From positions 12,074,483 through 12,138,482 of the forward strand of contig NC_049981.1 in NCBI RefSeq assembly GCF_000003815.2: DNA of 64,000 bases, in the 5' to 3' direction. Positions within the stretch are counted from its first letter, which is position 1. The number at the start of each line of letters is the position of its first letter. This DNA comes from Branchiostoma floridae (taxonomy: Eukaryota; Chordata; Leptocardii; Amphioxiformes; Branchiostomatidae). The translations under genes and the position numbers were made by a program. The notes below the pieces were generated by a model. The model was not told where the DNA came from and did not search any database. It worked only from the letters and a program-made list of their open reading frames with translations. Of the stretch, positions 12,001-23,591 are shown piece after piece.

Positions 12001-15000
12001 CAGGATTTACAGTACTCTTCTAATCTAGACAAAGATGATTGTAAGCCACGTTGTGACTCTGAGAATATTACTAAATCATCAGCATATAATAGACAGGGTA
12101 CATTCATACAGTGTAGAACTGGAGGGTTACAACAGGAATGATCAAATTCTGATGCTATGTCACTAATGAATAAGTTGAACATTATACACTGTTACCCACT
12201 GGCACTGTTGGTTCCTTTATCATGTTTATGATGTCACCACCATTGTGATAGCATAGGCTGCATAGCATTGTGATAACTACCTTAGATGACACCACTGACT
12301 ATTATAAACTTTTCAGTGGCCACCTTTACTTAATTGAAAAATTTAGTTGTTCATAAATGATGATCCAGTTATTGTAACAAAACACTTAACCCTTCAAGTC
12401 ATATGATCTCAAAATCAGATAAAAGGTTTCAAGATATTGCTTTGAAGTCCTACTAAAATTGATCAGTAAAAAAATGATTACTAGGATGAAACTGATTTGA
12501 AAAAGTTCTATAGCTAGTTGTTCTAGAACATTGACATTCTTGCAACTTAGATTTTGTTATTACATGTATCTTATCTTCATTTATAAATCATATCTGCATA
12601 TGTCTTATGTATTTTTTTTGTCAGATTATACAGGCTTTTTATTGACGTCATGCTAATTATAATTTGAATCCTCTGATGACGATGTAGGCAGCTGGTTTAC
12701 AGTCATACACTGTAATCCAACATGGCACAGGTGACATCAAATGAAACATTGACCTGTAGTTATGTGTAAAGGGTTGTTTCTGTAACAATCAACAATTCAG
12801 TTGTACATACATTGTACTTTGTTGCTTCTGCTAGTTTATTCAACAATAATACATGTACCAGATTGAAATTGGATTGAACTGTATTTTCCTTCTCCATAGC
12901 AACATGAGCGGAGGAAAGTGGTGGCTAACCTGGCAGCTGGGGCCATCGCAGGCGCCATCGCCAAGACAACGGTCGCTCCGCTAGACAGAACCAAGATTAT
13001 GTTTCAAGGTAAGACAAAGTACTGTAACACCTTTTACTAAGGTTATCACCAGATAAAAGTTGATACCCCATACTAAAGACCTTTTGAGGCCATAGACTGA
13101 TAGAGACAATGGGTTGTTATGGTTCCGGTTCGGAATTTCAAATGACCAGATATCCAAATAGTCCCTAAGAATAAGTGCAAATCAGAGGTTTTCTCTATAG
13201 TTTTGGCTCTAGATTTTCCGGCTACCGCTTTAGCAATGTATAATCTTTTATACTTCTCCAAATACTTGTTGTTCGTAGCGTTTTATGGTGTCGGAGATTT
13301 GATCGTGCGGCAAACACTTCCTGGTATTAGTGCATGCGATAGCGGTAAAGCGTTTCATCGCCTGATTACCCAGATCGTGCGTTCTATGTGCGTTTTGGGT
13401 GTTTTAGCGCCATTGGAGCTCGCGGAAAACGTATCAGATAACTTTTCTTCCTTTTTACTCAGTATACAGAAGAAGTCTTGACCTTCATTGCCATGTTAGT
13501 CATTATCCCAGGAAAACTCATTTTTACCGTGTAGCGGCCTGTAAAAAGTGGCCCCAAATTAGCAATTTTTGGATGAAAAGCTTATATTTTTGATGGTTTT
13601 TACCAAAAATAACATTTCTACAGAAAATGTTTACTGAGTCTGTTGGTCAGCGACAAGGCACCCTTTTCTATCGGAAACATTGAATTGTCCGAAAAATGAT
13701 GTTTTGAGAAGCGCTAGTGTTTTTCTCAGAGACAGTCAAATCGGCCCCGAATGGTAAAAAAAACTTCAAACCGGAACCTTATCCACTGTGTTATCCACCT
13801 TTTGTTTCTGACAGTGAAATAAGTCTGTTGTAATATGTTCTTTGTTCTTTGTTTTTCAGTATCTCATAACAGATTTTCAGCAAAGGTAAGCCCAAACATC
13901 ACTACATCTTACCTACTTTCCACAATAGTTCAAGGCTGGTATTTTTGTCTTAGTTTTAAAGTTTTTCAACCCAATGCTCTCAATTTCCAGTGTTGTAATG
14001 ACCAGTCATGTTATAATTATGATCAAGTAGGTAGGAAATAGAGAATATGACGCAGATTATTAGGTACCAAGCTGACTGCAGGTGGGGTCAGCCAAAGACT
14101 GGTGGGCTTGGACCTAGGGCGATGCGAAATATACTGTGTTCTATCTACCTCAAGAATAAACATATTGATGCAAAATGCACCAGAAATTTGGTGTCAAACA
14201 GAAAATTGTAAGAACATCAATTCCAACTTCTTTGTGGCCACACGTAAAGCGTGGGGTACTGTAAAATACAGACCTATCCGAAACACTCAGATGATACATT
14301 ATCAAGGCCAAGGTATGACATAAAATACAGTATACACTGTTGTTTTTGTGTTATTCTCAGGAGTTAACAGTTGTTTCTGTATGCCTTCTAGGAAGCCTAC
14401 AAAGTCATCTTTAGGACGTACAAGAATGAAGGGTTCTTCAGTCTATGGCGGGGGAACTCAGCTACCATGGCCAGGGTCATACCATATGCTGCAATACAGT
14501 TTGCTTCCCATGAACAGTACAAGAAAATGTTCAGGACATCCTACAAAAAACTGTAAGTCACAGACTTCAGAAATTTATTACGCATGTTGTAGAACTGGGA
14601 TAGCCAGTCTAACTGCCTTTTGGTGTATCTTGCCAGCTTTGATCTTTGCAGGTTTGGAGTGCAGCAGCAGCTGGTTACTAGTATATTTCACTAAATGAAC
14701 TGTCACACCTGACTTTTGCACACCAAATGCAAGGATTGTTAAAGCTATATAATGAGGATACCCCAACTTTACTAAGTGGCAACGAGTACAATCTGTGATG
14801 GGTCTGGGAAAAAAGAAATCGTAACAGGGGTAACTGTTGAGGTTGTGTGTTGTTGTGCTGAATTTGTTGATATTGTTTCAGTAAGTCACCGCCGCCCTAC
14901 ACCAGGTTCCTGGCTGGCTCGATGGCCGGAGTGACAGCCTCCTGCTGTACGTACCCACTGGACATGGTCAGGGCGAGGATGGCTGTCACCAAGAAGGCTA

Positions 15001-16295
15001 AGTATGTAGCAATGTTTTCCTAGCAAAGTCCAGGACTTGGGTTATGTATGCTTGTATGTGTGTGTTTGTGTGTGTTTGTTTTTCTGTAGCAATAACTTAA
15101 GAACCTCTGGATGGATTTTGATCGTATTTTGAATGTGGGTAGGCATTGTGAACACAACAGTCAATGTTGACTTTGGGCCTACCGGTGGCTGACCTTAGCC
15201 CTTATAAGTGTGGACATGATTTTCTGGACCTGAATCAAGACCTGAACCTGAAAATTTGCAATACTATCCCATTTCATAGAGTATGTTGCACTATGGATTG
15301 AGTGTTGTTTTCTAAACCAGCTTGAACTACATGTATAAACTTCTAAGGCAATCAAAACATGATCCCTGTTTTCCACAGATACAGCAGTCTTCCTGACTGC
15401 TTCGCACACATTATCAAAGAAGAGGGCGGACTGACCCTGTACAGAGGTTTCACCCCTACCATACTTGGGGTTATTCCATACGCAGGCACCAGTTTCTTTA
15501 CCTACGAGACTCTGAAGATTCTACTGGCAGGTGAGTGCTCATTGGGTAGAAATGAACAAGAGCCATGTTCTGGTTTCATTAAGTGGAAATTAGCAAAAGC
15601 TATGGATACCTTGTTTCTTTTTGACTAGTTTGATGGCCAAAAAATTGAATAGAGTAGATGATTAGCTGTTTATTGAATTTTTGACCCGACGTCTATTAAA
15701 AAATGTTTTACGGGTATTTGAACAATTGCAATGCAACTGTAAAATATATTTTGAACTTAAGGTAACAAGTACCTATATACAAATGTATTAATCTTCTCAT
15801 ACATGTAGCATAACAGACAACTGCTTAATTGATTTTCACCATGGTGACAGCTGTTTGATATTAACCCATTTGGAACAAAGAAGAGGAAGAAACAGAGCAA
15901 AAAAAAAATGTTTTGAATAACTTTTCCCTTAGTGAAGGTAAACACAAACTGAAAGTGTGTTATTCTTCCCCCAAGATTTCACAGGTGGCAAGGAGCCCAA
16001 CCCCATCCACAGACTGATATTCGGGATGCTGGCGGGGTTGTTCGGCCAGTCTGCGTCCTACCCGCTGGACGTGATCCGGCGCCGTATGCAGACGGAGGGC
16101 GTGACAGGGAACCCGTGCAGTAGCATCCTGGGAACGGCGCGGATGATTATCAAGGAGGAGGGCGTGAGGAGAGGACTGTACAAGGGCCTGAGCATGAACT
16201 GGGTCAAAGGGCCAATTGCTGTAGGGATAAGCTTCACCACCTTTGACCTTACCCAGCGGACATTGCACAGACTTGCCATGTTTAAAGACACCTGA
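9021..16295 (+). CDS. SLC25A42: Mitochondrial coenzyme A transporter, SLC25A42 orthologue
   Basis: Seven coding exons: 9021-9107, 12900-13008, 13860-13885, 14392-14552, 14882-15001, 15379-15530 and 15976-16295. All phases agree and give 324 residues, against about 318 in human. The three mitochondrial carrier signatures are present: APLDRTK in repeat one, YPLDMVRAR in repeat two and YPLDVIRRR in repeat three. Strongly conserved blocks include [28 protein letters not shown] and [16 protein letters not shown]. The family exchanges CoA for adenine nucleotides across the inner mitochondrial membrane. The start ATG at 9021 lies in an exon that begins at 9000 after a TTTCTTTAG acceptor; an ATG-TAG pair at 9000-9005 is a minimal upstream frame. 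At least one 5' UTR exon therefore lies upstream. Introns carry repeats, the 3.8-kb first coding intron most heavily. Confidence 0.94.
9180..10253. mobile_element. Candidate inverted-repeat element in SLC25A42 intron
   Basis: TATAACGGCA at 9178-9187 is repeated in inverted orientation at 10246-10255, and similarity continues inward on both sides (TATNCGACAC blocks). A TA at each end could be the target duplication. It is about 1.07 kb with no transposase recognised. The short perfect ends make this less secure than the other elements. Confidence 0.45.
10749..12179 (-). mobile_element. 5'-truncated non-LTR retrotransposon (LINE), C-terminal half of ORF2
   Basis: An open frame of 448 residues (12182-10836, minus) encodes the end of a reverse transcriptase, including the catalytic YADD box in [11 protein letters not shown], a thumb region (KTKIVVF, YLGIIV) and a C-terminal CCHC knuckle in [20 protein letters not shown]. 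The endonuclease and N-terminal palm are missing, as expected for a 5'-truncated insertion. Beyond the stop the minus strand has an AATAAAG near the 3' end. CATTATA occurs next to both ends (10742-10748 and 12180-12186), a possible 7-bp target duplication; if so, the frame's ATG belongs to the host. The frame is uninterrupted, suggesting a fairly recent insertion. It lies antisense in the first coding intron of SLC25A42. Superfamily (CR1/L2/Jockey-like) not settled. Confidence 0.88.
13121..13778. mobile_element. MITE with GGTTCCGGTT ends in SLC25A42 intron
   Basis: The ends are GGTTCCGGTT at 13121-13130 and its complement at 13769-13778. TTAT is found directly outside both ends (13117-13120 and 13779-13782), compatible with a TTA-type target duplication as in PIF/Harbinger elements. 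It is 658 bp. The interior shows no transposase that I recognise. Confidence 0.65.
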
Positions 16296-17040
16296 TCCGA
16301 AAATGTATTTCCTTTTTTTTTTTAAAGAAACGATCCTCGGTAAAAGCCGTATGTTGTATAGATTTTTGGGAAGTACATGTAGTGATATTTTTGCATGATT
16401 GTATGATTCATACCTTGATTGCCTCAACACAAGTCATCAGCAAATTGTCTACAAAATGGTTGCTGTAAGGTGGTGCTTATCATGCATACAGTGGTGTGCA
16501 CATTCCTGTACCTTAGTATTTATCTAGTAGTCTAAAGGTATAGGGATGTATGTCAAGTGCAAAGACATTGTTTGTTATGTATCACCAATACATAACTATA
16601 CTTCATAGTCAGGGGAGTGGGGATTGTGGTGTTTCTACATATATCTGTTCAATTACCAAAGAAATGTGTTTGTGGTTTACACAATCCATTTTGATGAAAT
16701 GATTAAAAGTTATGCAATATATAGCAAATGTCCCCCTGGTAAACTTGGTACAACCCAGGCGTGTTCAAGATGCTAAACACTTTGGATAACAACATGTTTA
16801 AGTATAAGATGAATTTCTTAGCATAGGCATTGGAGATTTGAAATGTGTAACTTGAAAACCAGAGCCATTGTAAACAGTGACAATGTTGAGCAGTTACTTG
16901 CAGAATACCACACATGCAAAAAATGTACATCAATTGTATCGTTTTACTGGTGGATGTAAAGGTAAAATATATAGAAAACAATTCTGGAATGCTGTTGATG
17001 TATTGTCGCATGTTTATTAAAATAACAAGATTGAAAATGA
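16296..17040 (+). other. SLC25A42: Probable SLC25A42 3' UTR
   Basis: AT-rich sequence follows the stop codon without further exons. An ATTAAA at about 17016-17021 is a possible polyadenylation signal, and no canonical AATAAA was found in this stretch. The 3' end is a guess. Confidence 0.35.
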
Positions 17041-17736
17041 TAATGTCTTGATCAAGCTTTGGTCCCTGACATACAGCCTAATACGTGTGTTATACGAGGT
17101 CAGGTCAATTAGCTATTCTACAAGCAGACGGCTTGCTACACTGTTGCTAATAGTGTTATAATGATCAACTACCTGCACAAAAATGGAAACGCCTTTTAAA
17201 GAAATTGTTATTCCTGATGAAGGGTACAAAACACCTCATTCAACACTGCAAACATCATAATTACTTCAGTGAGGCTTTTGACCTATGGACTCCTGTTGTA
17301 ATTGTCCTTGTTTGATGTCTAATAGTTTTCAGGGCCTACACATGCCAACTCCTTTCCTTGGCTTGACTCTAAAAAAAGTCTAATATACCCACAAGGAAAT
17401 TTAGCAGAGTTGTCCCTTGTGTTAAGAGATATATTCAGAGATCGGGAGCTAACTTCAACTTTGGTAGGGGGCTTCCCGCTACAAAACCTATCCTGTGTTT
17501 GGCATCCGGGCAACTTTCTTTTCTACGTGCATTACTACAGTTGTCCGCTGGGTGGCCCTGGTGCTTACTGATGCATTCTTAGTTTCTTACGTTACCTGAG
17601 GGCTTCGACCTCACCTGTAACGTCACGTGACTTAACTTGCTTATACCCTGTTGAACACGTATGTACATTCTGTTGAGGAAACGTCACGTTAAGTTGATAT
17701 TTCTGTAAGACATCGAGTCTATAGTTTCTGGACACC

Positions 17737-18889
17737 ATGTCGGACCCGAGAAGTCACCTGTGGAACGCTATCCGTAAAGGCGACATAAAGCTGGTCCGGG
17801 TGCTTTTAGAAGGCGGGGAAGTTAACGTCAACGACTCGTACGTGCATGGGGAGGGGGGCGCAGAACCTCCCGGCAATATTTCCACTTTTCTCTGCCACGC
17901 CTGCGATGTTGGGAAACTTGACATTGTCGAACTTCTAGTGGAGAAAGGAGCTTCTCTAAATCTACAGGAGGCCAATTTGACTAAAGAATATCCTCTATGG
18001 TATGCTGCAAGATCCGGAAACGTAAGCTTAGCGAGCTTCCTTGCGGATAAAGGCGCAAATGTTAGACAAACGAACGCGAATGGGACAACTCCGATGCATA
18101 AGGCCATGGAAGTCGGAGACCGACAAGCGTCTGTAGAACTAACCGAGCTTTTCTTGGCTCACGGCGCGGAGGTGGATGCAAAGAACAGGTGGGGGAATAC
18201 ACCGGCCCACCTGGCGGCCAGGTGTAACAACGTGGACGCCCTGCGTGTGCTTATAGCGAGGGGAGCCGACATAACGTGTAAGAATAATGACGGCAACACC
18301 GTGTACGACCGCGCTCTGCACTACGGCTCCGAGGCTATAAGGGACTTCATCCTACGCCGAGCAGCGGGAAGAATCTCTCATAACAAGTGTACACCCGCCT
18401 TTGATGCCACTGACGGAGAAACAGCGCCCTCAATTCTCCAAGCACAGATAGAAGAACTGCAATACGAGAACAGTCGTCTACAGGACATCATTACCAATCA
18501 AGAAAAACGGTTGGACGAACTACAAGAAAACTATTCAGACCTCCGAGCTGAAATGGCAGAGATACGAAACAAGGTGTTCGGGAAAGGAACGCCGTCTAAA
18601 GATGGAGCTACAGCTACGCCTATGTCGGAAAGACATTCTGCGCTCACATCACACCCAGCTTATACAAGACATGCAGCCCACTGGCGTCATCGACTACTTG
18701 TACCAGGAAAACGTCTTAGACGACCATCTTCAGGCGGAAGCCAAGGCGCAGACCACCCGGCAAGACATCAACAAGAAACTCTTGGAAATCGTGCCGACCC
18801 GAGGAGACCGGGCGTTCTATGTCTTCCATCATGGCCTCATCAATACCAAACAACAACACTTAGCCGACATGTTGGTGGAACGGACTTAG
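17737..18889 (+). CDS. Intronless ankyrin-repeat / coiled-coil / CARD protein with a frame break before the CARD
   Basis: From ATG 17737 (good ACACC context) one frame encodes about five to six ankyrin repeats over residues 7-210 (for example NTPAHLAARCNNVDALRVLI) and a coiled coil over about 227-283 (heptads through QIEELQYENSRLQDII). The same frame stays open to 18897 but reads as nonsense after about residue 283. The next frame, open through the same junction and containing an ATG at 18602, encodes a CARD of about 95 residues ending at 18889. CARD-like stretches include HHTQLIQDMQPTGVIDYLY, TTRQDINKKLLEIVPTRGDR and TKQQHLADMLVERT. The two parts join if one base is skipped near 18575-18600, where GGGAAAGG runs lie. 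CARDs mediate homotypic assembly in apoptotic and inflammatory signalling. The break may be an assembly error, an allele or a real mutation. AATAAA at 19141 fits its 3' end. Confidence 0.85.
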
Positions 18890-19140
18890 ACTTATAGTAT
18901 AGTACGGGGTGCGGGTGTGCTACGAAACGCTATTTCTAGGCCTCTTCTGAGAATCTCCTCCTGGACTATTAGAGCAAACTCAGTAAAATAAGGACGCAAA
19001 ATATTAATGTTGAATTTGTTTTTATATCGGCGGGCCGCGGGTTGTGTTGATTCCGTTATACACGCCAATTTTACGCGCTGATGAACATTTCGGTCGTTTA
19101 CTAGTTATATATGACAGTAAATATATAGTACGTAGTATAT

Positions 19141-19146
19141 AATAAA
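19141..19146 (+). terminator. Polyadenylation signal of the ankyrin-CARD gene
   Basis: AATAAA lies 252 bases after the CARD stop codon. On the opposite strand a TTTATT at about 19254 would serve the convergent gene, so the two transcripts may end about 100 bases apart. Confidence 0.6.
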
Positions 19147-19597
19147 GCATAACTGTTTTGTGTTAGTATAGTAAGACATAACAGTATGATAACAACGTAA
19201 CACAAAATGTTCCTGAACGTTATTCATCAAGGTATGGAACGTTTGCCGTTATGACTTTATTGGGCTGTTGTTCAGAAATAAACAGAACTAGATAGGTGAA
19301 AACAAATATATAGATATTCTCTTCGTTGTAGGCTTGCTGCACATGCATGAAGCCTACACAACTTGTCAACTATGCAATATTTACTGCACATGTGACTAGC
19401 CTGAGGCTGGATCTACATGTAGTTCTTTTTCAGCTGTAATGAACCATTCCTTAATATTCTTTGACAAAAGAAGATATATTCCATTTGACCTATAGTCTCC
19501 TTTCTTTGTAATTCAGGCCGACTGGTTATATAGAACTAGTGCACACAAGATGAAGTACAATTGTTCCAGGCCATTAGTACTGTCATTGTTAGATATT

Positions 19598-22537
19598 CTA
19601 GAAATAATCCTTGTTGGTCTGTTTCGTCTGTTCTGTCTTACTGACAACATCCACTTCGTCCCCATCTTGTTCCACACCAGTAGGCTCTGTGGAAATAGAG
19701 ATTGAAAAACATCATCGTTTTAACGTTGCAGCAGTCCTACACGGTATTCTGCCTTGTGTGTCTTGAGCGTGTGTTCACACACAAAGTACCCACACTGTCT
19801 ACATTTCTAACAAAAACATGTCTACATGGTCAATAGAAATAGAATAGTTGCGTGTTGCTTTTGTACATTATTTGAACCCTTATCTATCATCCGGGTACCA
19901 TCCGGGTAGTAGGTCACGCTTCTGGAATAGCAGAGAAGCGACTGTATATTATCCAGGAGGTTAAAAAATTATAAAATCACTTTTTTAACCTCCTTGATAT
20001 CATGTATAATAAACGTCGGAGCGAACTACTTTCCCGATTGTACTCAGGCTGGCTACCCCTATCAACATAGTTCTATATTTCTTGAAGGTGGAAAAGCCAT
20101 AGCATGTTCAGAATATGCGATACCAACACCTGAAGTCCCAACAACGACTCATAGAAAGCCATCAGAGGGTGATGAGTATCGTATCTATAATCTCACCTCG
20201 CTAGTATGTGGGGAAGGANNNNNNNNNNNNNNNNNNNNNNNNNNNNNNNNNNNNNNNNNNNNNNNNNNNNNNNNNNNNNNNNNNNNNNNNNNNNNNNNNN
20301 NNNNNNNNNNNNNNNNNNCCTTCCCCACATACTATATAATCTCACCTCCTAATATCGGGTCAAAGACTTCGCTGGATAATCGTTCCCTGGGATCTTGTTT
20401 GACCAATGACGTCCTTGGTTTGACTGGGACTTTATGGATGAGAGTGGCTGCCTTCCTCGGAGGTTGAAATGAACCTGAGTTACAGAAAACCATTTGCAAC
20501 AAATCGTCGCTTGAACGTTTTTCTTTCTGTCATGTACATGGTACCAAAACTAACGCACTTGATACTAACAGAATGATACTGTATCACCGTATGATATATC
20601 GTTACTAAGTTTGAATCTACAGCCAGTATTCAAGACTTTGATAAACTGATGAGCTGCTGAAATAAACTAAAACCATCGACTAATATAGTAACTTCACCGA
20701 TTGTGGTAATTTCAAGATAAAATGTTATGAAGGCTTGAAGGAGAAGAATAAGTTGTGAGCTTACCGTGAGAGTTGAATTTTTGTAGTTGGGCGCGCTGCA
20801 CATCGTGTCGTCTCGTTTGGTAATCAGTTCCCGCCTTTTCCCTGTTCTGTTGTGAGATGCCATGTGATAGGCCACCTGCATTATTCCCGCCATTAGCGCC
20901 CTGGTTATACGAGTCACCTCTGTGGGGCTCAGTGTGCTTAGGGACGGTTTCAACAAAGTTGACGTCCTTGGAGTTGTCGAGAACAATCTTTTCATCAGAA
21001 CTGTCTTCAGAGAATGTGCTCACATGGCTTCTCCAATCGTCACCGTCGTTTGAGGTGCTCTCTTCCGTTTGTCCGCCAGAGGGCGTGATGTCATGGTTGT
21101 ATTCTGTGGAAGATTTTTCCTTCGGGAGGATTTGAGACGTCTGTTGAGCACCTGTGATAGGACCAGAAATATAACCCCCTGGCTTTCTTTCGTTCTGTAC
21201 ATTGCTTCCTACACCGTATGTTCCGAGATGAGCTTGTGGTGAACTTTGTGCGGCCACGTTGCCTAAATTGTCCCTTAGAAAGGCCGGCTGCCATTGACCT
21301 TGTCCTAAAGACGGCTTAATTATTATTCCCGGTCTGACTTGCTGTGGACCGGTATTTTGAACACCCCTCTCCGGTCCACTACCATAACGCCACCCAGTCC
21401 CCTGTTGCAATCCGCCATTCTTGTCTCCTCCAGACAAGGCCGAAGATCCCTGATATTGTTGGCTAGTCGTCGGTCTGCGACTTTGGTTTGGATTGAAAAC
21501 GTTTTCTGATCTTCCGCCAGTTATCCTGCCATAATTTTGGTTGTCGAATCTGGTTGGTTCGTTGCTACCACCAAACGCACTCGGCATGTAAGCTGATGTA
21601 TCATGCTTGAAACGTTTCGATGCTGTCTTAGCCTTGACGGCAGGCGTCGCGATGGTCTTCGTGACAGACGGACTGTTGGCAGGCTCTTGCTTCAGAGCGG
21701 CACGGCGGATAAGGTGTTTCTTCTGTAAACATTCATAATCAAATTGTCAGGACCTAAGTAACAACAATAGTTTACAGTAAGAATGTGCTCGCTCCATGAG
21801 AGCGTTACCAAAAGTACAACGTTTCAGCCATGTATTTGTACTGCTTATTCTTGTTACCATAAATGTATATAAAATGAAACTTTCCTAAGAAAAGGATAGC
21901 GATAGAAAGGAAAAAAATATAACTGTATCATTTTAAAGCGGCCGATAAATAGAAAAAAAAGGAAAGTTAACACAGCTTTAACATAACAATGCTGCCAAAC
22001 ACATGTGATACAACCCTGACGACCGAAAGATGCATAGACATAAAGTCTTGACGAATATCTTGAACAAAATTGGACGAAAACCTTCCGCAAGTCACTCATA
22101 CGGAGTCCTACCCCCAAACAGATCCCGGTCGGGCTGGCAGCATAGTCTGACCGGTCCCACACACACTCCTGGAACACCAGGCAATCTGCGTCTATCAGAC
22201 AGGGGGCGCTTCTCTAATAAAAAACAACAACAGGTAACAGGCATTTGTCCTGTACATTTTAGCGCAGATCAAAGTTGCAACATCTTCTTCAGGGTTCTTA
22301 ATTTTCAAATCATGTATAATATTATATGTGTCCATGTGTGTGTTCTGTTTATACGTGTAAATAAAAAAAGGACAAATGCACTTATCTAACACATGGCACC
22401 TTCCTGTTATCGGTAACATGTTTTCCATGTTATCAACCCGTCAATCAACCCACCGTTGGACGGTGTGTGGCCGCACATCCGGCGAACTGTTGTGAAAGGA
22501 AGGCAGTCAGCACCAAGGACAGGGGCCACTGACTCAT
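19598..22537 (-). CDS. Predicted secreted protein with a four-cysteine motif and a long disordered tail, 420 aa
   Basis: Exons on the minus strand are 22537-22454, 22213-22082, 21722-20765 and 19686-19598, all phase-consistent. Exon one starts at the ATG directly after a CCCTACAG acceptor and encodes a signal peptide (MSQWPLSLVLTAFLSQQFAG). Exon two carries cysteines at residues 33, 39, 45 and 60 around DADC, QECVW and GIC, a spacing like small secreted Cys domains. Exon three is basic at first (KKHLIRRAALK) and then low-complexity, rich in G, Q, N and S. The last exon gives a charged tail ending KDYF. No enzyme or membrane domain is seen and I do not recognise the family. A 5' UTR exon ending with GAAAG/GTATGT near 22917 is likely. 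The gene is convergent with the ankyrin-CARD gene and head-to-head with the NLR-like gene. The exon-two donor (AAG/GTTTTC) is weak. Confidence 0.75.
20219..20318. other. 100-N gap flanked by an inverted repeat
   Basis: A gap of exactly 100 N usually means unknown size. The left edge reads AGTATGTGGGGAAGG and the right edge is its reverse complement, CCTTCCCCACATACT. The gap sits in the last intron of the secreted-protein gene, and a hairpin or foldback element may have broken the assembly. Confidence 0.95.
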
Positions 22538-23591
22538 CTGTAGGGCAAGGGGGCACCTTGTTGTACACGGTCTTTGCTTTTAGCGACGATATCAGATCAA
22601 TAAGCATTGCGTATACGTATTATGTAAAGTCACAATTTCCAGACGTATCGCCGTTCTAAAACTTTTTACTATGCAGGAACATATAACACTCTTCGAAAGT
22701 CGAGTTACAAACAGTGATTTGAAGAACGATTACACACGGAAAATCATCCACAGAGTAGCAGCGAATCGTCTTCCACTATAACGCCTTCGTGGAGAAATAT
22801 CATGATCCCGAAGTCGGTTTAGAGAGTTCTCACAACACATAAAACTGCCAGATTATGAGAAGCACTATACAACGACACAAACTCAGTAGTTTTACAAATA
22901 AAAAATGACATACCTTTCAATCGGCTTCAAATAGGGTGCCGTTTTGTGGTCCCCTCAACCAAACAAAACAGGGAACAACAGCAGAACAAATCCGTTCCAA
23001 TGTGTTTCTGCCGTTGTGTCGACAGAACAGTTGTTCTCGAACTATGTCAAACGTAAACAATCACAACACAGCTCTTCATAAACAACCTTCTTTCGCATAT
23101 CCTTATAAACTTGCCCCTAAAGTTATTAAAGTTTCAAGATAATGAAGTTTTCTACTTTTTTGGTGTCATGATGACACAGTTCTGCAAGAACTAAAGCACA
23201 AATAGCTGTCATTTGATAGCTGCTAGGCAGCAAGTTACTTCATAAAAAGTAATCCTAAAGTCGTCTTGGCGTACGTTGCTATGACAACACAATGTGTTTA
23301 TGAATCACAATCCCATAATCACGATCAGAAGCAAAACAACACAGAAACAGTGGTGAAGCTCAAAACAGCGACAGTTGTTCCAAAAGCAAGCATTTGTGAG
23401 GAATATTTCGGTGATAGAGATCGTGGTGACCACTAGGAAGCACTGAAGAACGAGTCACCCACATGACAACAACACCAGGAGCACACGGAAATGGAGAAAA
23501 TAAGTCGAAAACGTCGAATAGGATAGTCGAAGGGCCTCTCACTTGAAGAAAAGCTCCTGGAAGATTTTGTGGACCCGTCTCCAAACTAAAG
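22538..23591. promoter_or_regulatory. Shared upstream region of two divergent genes
   Basis: Just over 1 kb separates the start codon of the secreted-protein gene (minus) from that of the NLR-like gene (plus). It probably holds both promoters and the non-coding first exon of the minus gene (donor at about 22916). No TATA box or other motif could be assigned with confidence. Confidence 0.4.

Noticed and set aside
13203-13481. 92-residue plus frame in SLC25A42 intron
   Set aside because: Lies inside the MITE at 13121-13778; no domain and no splice phase match.
15960-16430. Antisense frames over the last SLC25A42 exon (156 and 77 residues)
   Set aside because: Shadows of the GC-rich carrier exon.
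18602-18889. Separate CARD-only gene starting at 18602
   Set aside because: The CARD frame is already open upstream of the ATG and continues the coiled coil with a single one-base shift, so one gene with a frame break is simpler.
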